Notes under the pieces: generated by a model | The model's database searches: none | What the model saw: only the letters and a program-made list of their open reading frames with translations | Told to the model about the DNA's origin: nothing | Shown here: positions 63,691-64,000 of the stretch, piece after piece | How the letters are laid out: every line of letters starts with the position of its first letter | Position numbering within the stretch: the first letter of the stretch is position 1 | Made by a program: the position numbers and the translations under genes | Source: Sinohyriopsis cumingii | Lineage: Eukaryota > Mollusca > Bivalvia > Unionida > Unionidae | NCBI GenBank assembly: GCA_028554795.2 | Contig: CM068838.1 | Span: 86,184,944-86,248,943 of the forward strand | Length of the DNA stretch: 64,000 nt | Direction of reading: 5' to 3'

Positions 63691-64000
63691 CTACTGCTTA
63701 TGGTGTGTGTATGGGTGTGTATGTAAAGTTTCATAGCGAAATTCTCCAAATCATTTGAAAAGAGCTGCATCAAAATATTTGTACTAATCATATGGTGACA
63801 GACAACAAAAACACCATTCAACAACTAATTCTGGTTTATTCGGGATATTGAACACAAATTGAAGGAGAGATCAAACTGTTAGGTTTACTGGTTCATAAAA
63901 TTTCTTCTTCACCATAAATGTTCCATTGCATAATTTAATTTAAAAATGTTAAGTTCATCAATGTTTCTGCACTGACATTATGTGATGCCATATAAATTTG
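63691..64000. other. Right edge, no features
   Basis: AT-rich sequence. The gene is expected to continue beyond, but no exon is visible here. Confidence 0.4.

Overview
This window looks like animal (metazoan) nuclear DNA. It is AT-rich, has spliced genes with GT/AG introns of about 0.3 to 6 kb, tRNA-derived SINEs, a Tigger-type DNA transposon, a solo LTR, LINE relics and many minisatellites. The repeat types fit a marine invertebrate, perhaps a mollusc or another lophotrochozoan. That placement is inference, because no gene here fixes the species.

One protein-coding gene dominates. It lies on the minus strand and runs nearly the whole window, from 62658 (most upstream exon seen) to 1200 (most downstream). 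It is open at both ends: no start codon, signal peptide, stop codon or poly(A) site was identified. I assembled 28 exons by reading splice sites. All 27 junctions agree in reading phase and give 4,175 nt, about 1,391 codons. Residue numbers below count from the first exon in the window.

Residues 1-135 are a helical leader (exons 1-3). Residues about 136-356 (exons 4-7) form an M23/LECT2-like metallopeptidase-type domain. It keeps the Asp and HxH ligands but has Asp where the first zinc-binding His is expected. Residues 357-436 are an acidic and then basic linker (exons 8-9). Next come five tandem copies of a module I do not recognise as any named family. Each full module has a helical segment ending in Leu-Gly, then a SAP-like motif or short linker with one Cys, a six-Cys domain ending near Asp-Trp-Gly, a short connector, and a three-Cys domain ending in Pro-x-x-Cys. 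Modules 1 and 2 carry SAP-like motifs and modules 3 to 5 do not. In module 4 some introns are missing and neighbouring exons are fused. N-glycosylation sequons and paired cysteine loss suggest a secreted or cell-surface protein.

The introns hold almost everything else. Most carry their own minisatellite (20 to 75 bp units). The largest are a 75-bp array at 49922-52580, a 56-bp array at 23035-24745, a 50-bp array at 45345-46203 and a 25-bp array at 58453-62350. A nearly complete Tigger sits inside the 25-bp array, and a 1.6-kb solo LTR sits inside another array at 26663-28278. Two SINE families, a piggyBac-like short element, a small MITE pair, LINE RNase H relics and a tyrosine-recombinase relic are also present. 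The long ORFs over the satellites are by-products of repeat units whose length is a multiple of three. No independent plus-strand host gene was found.
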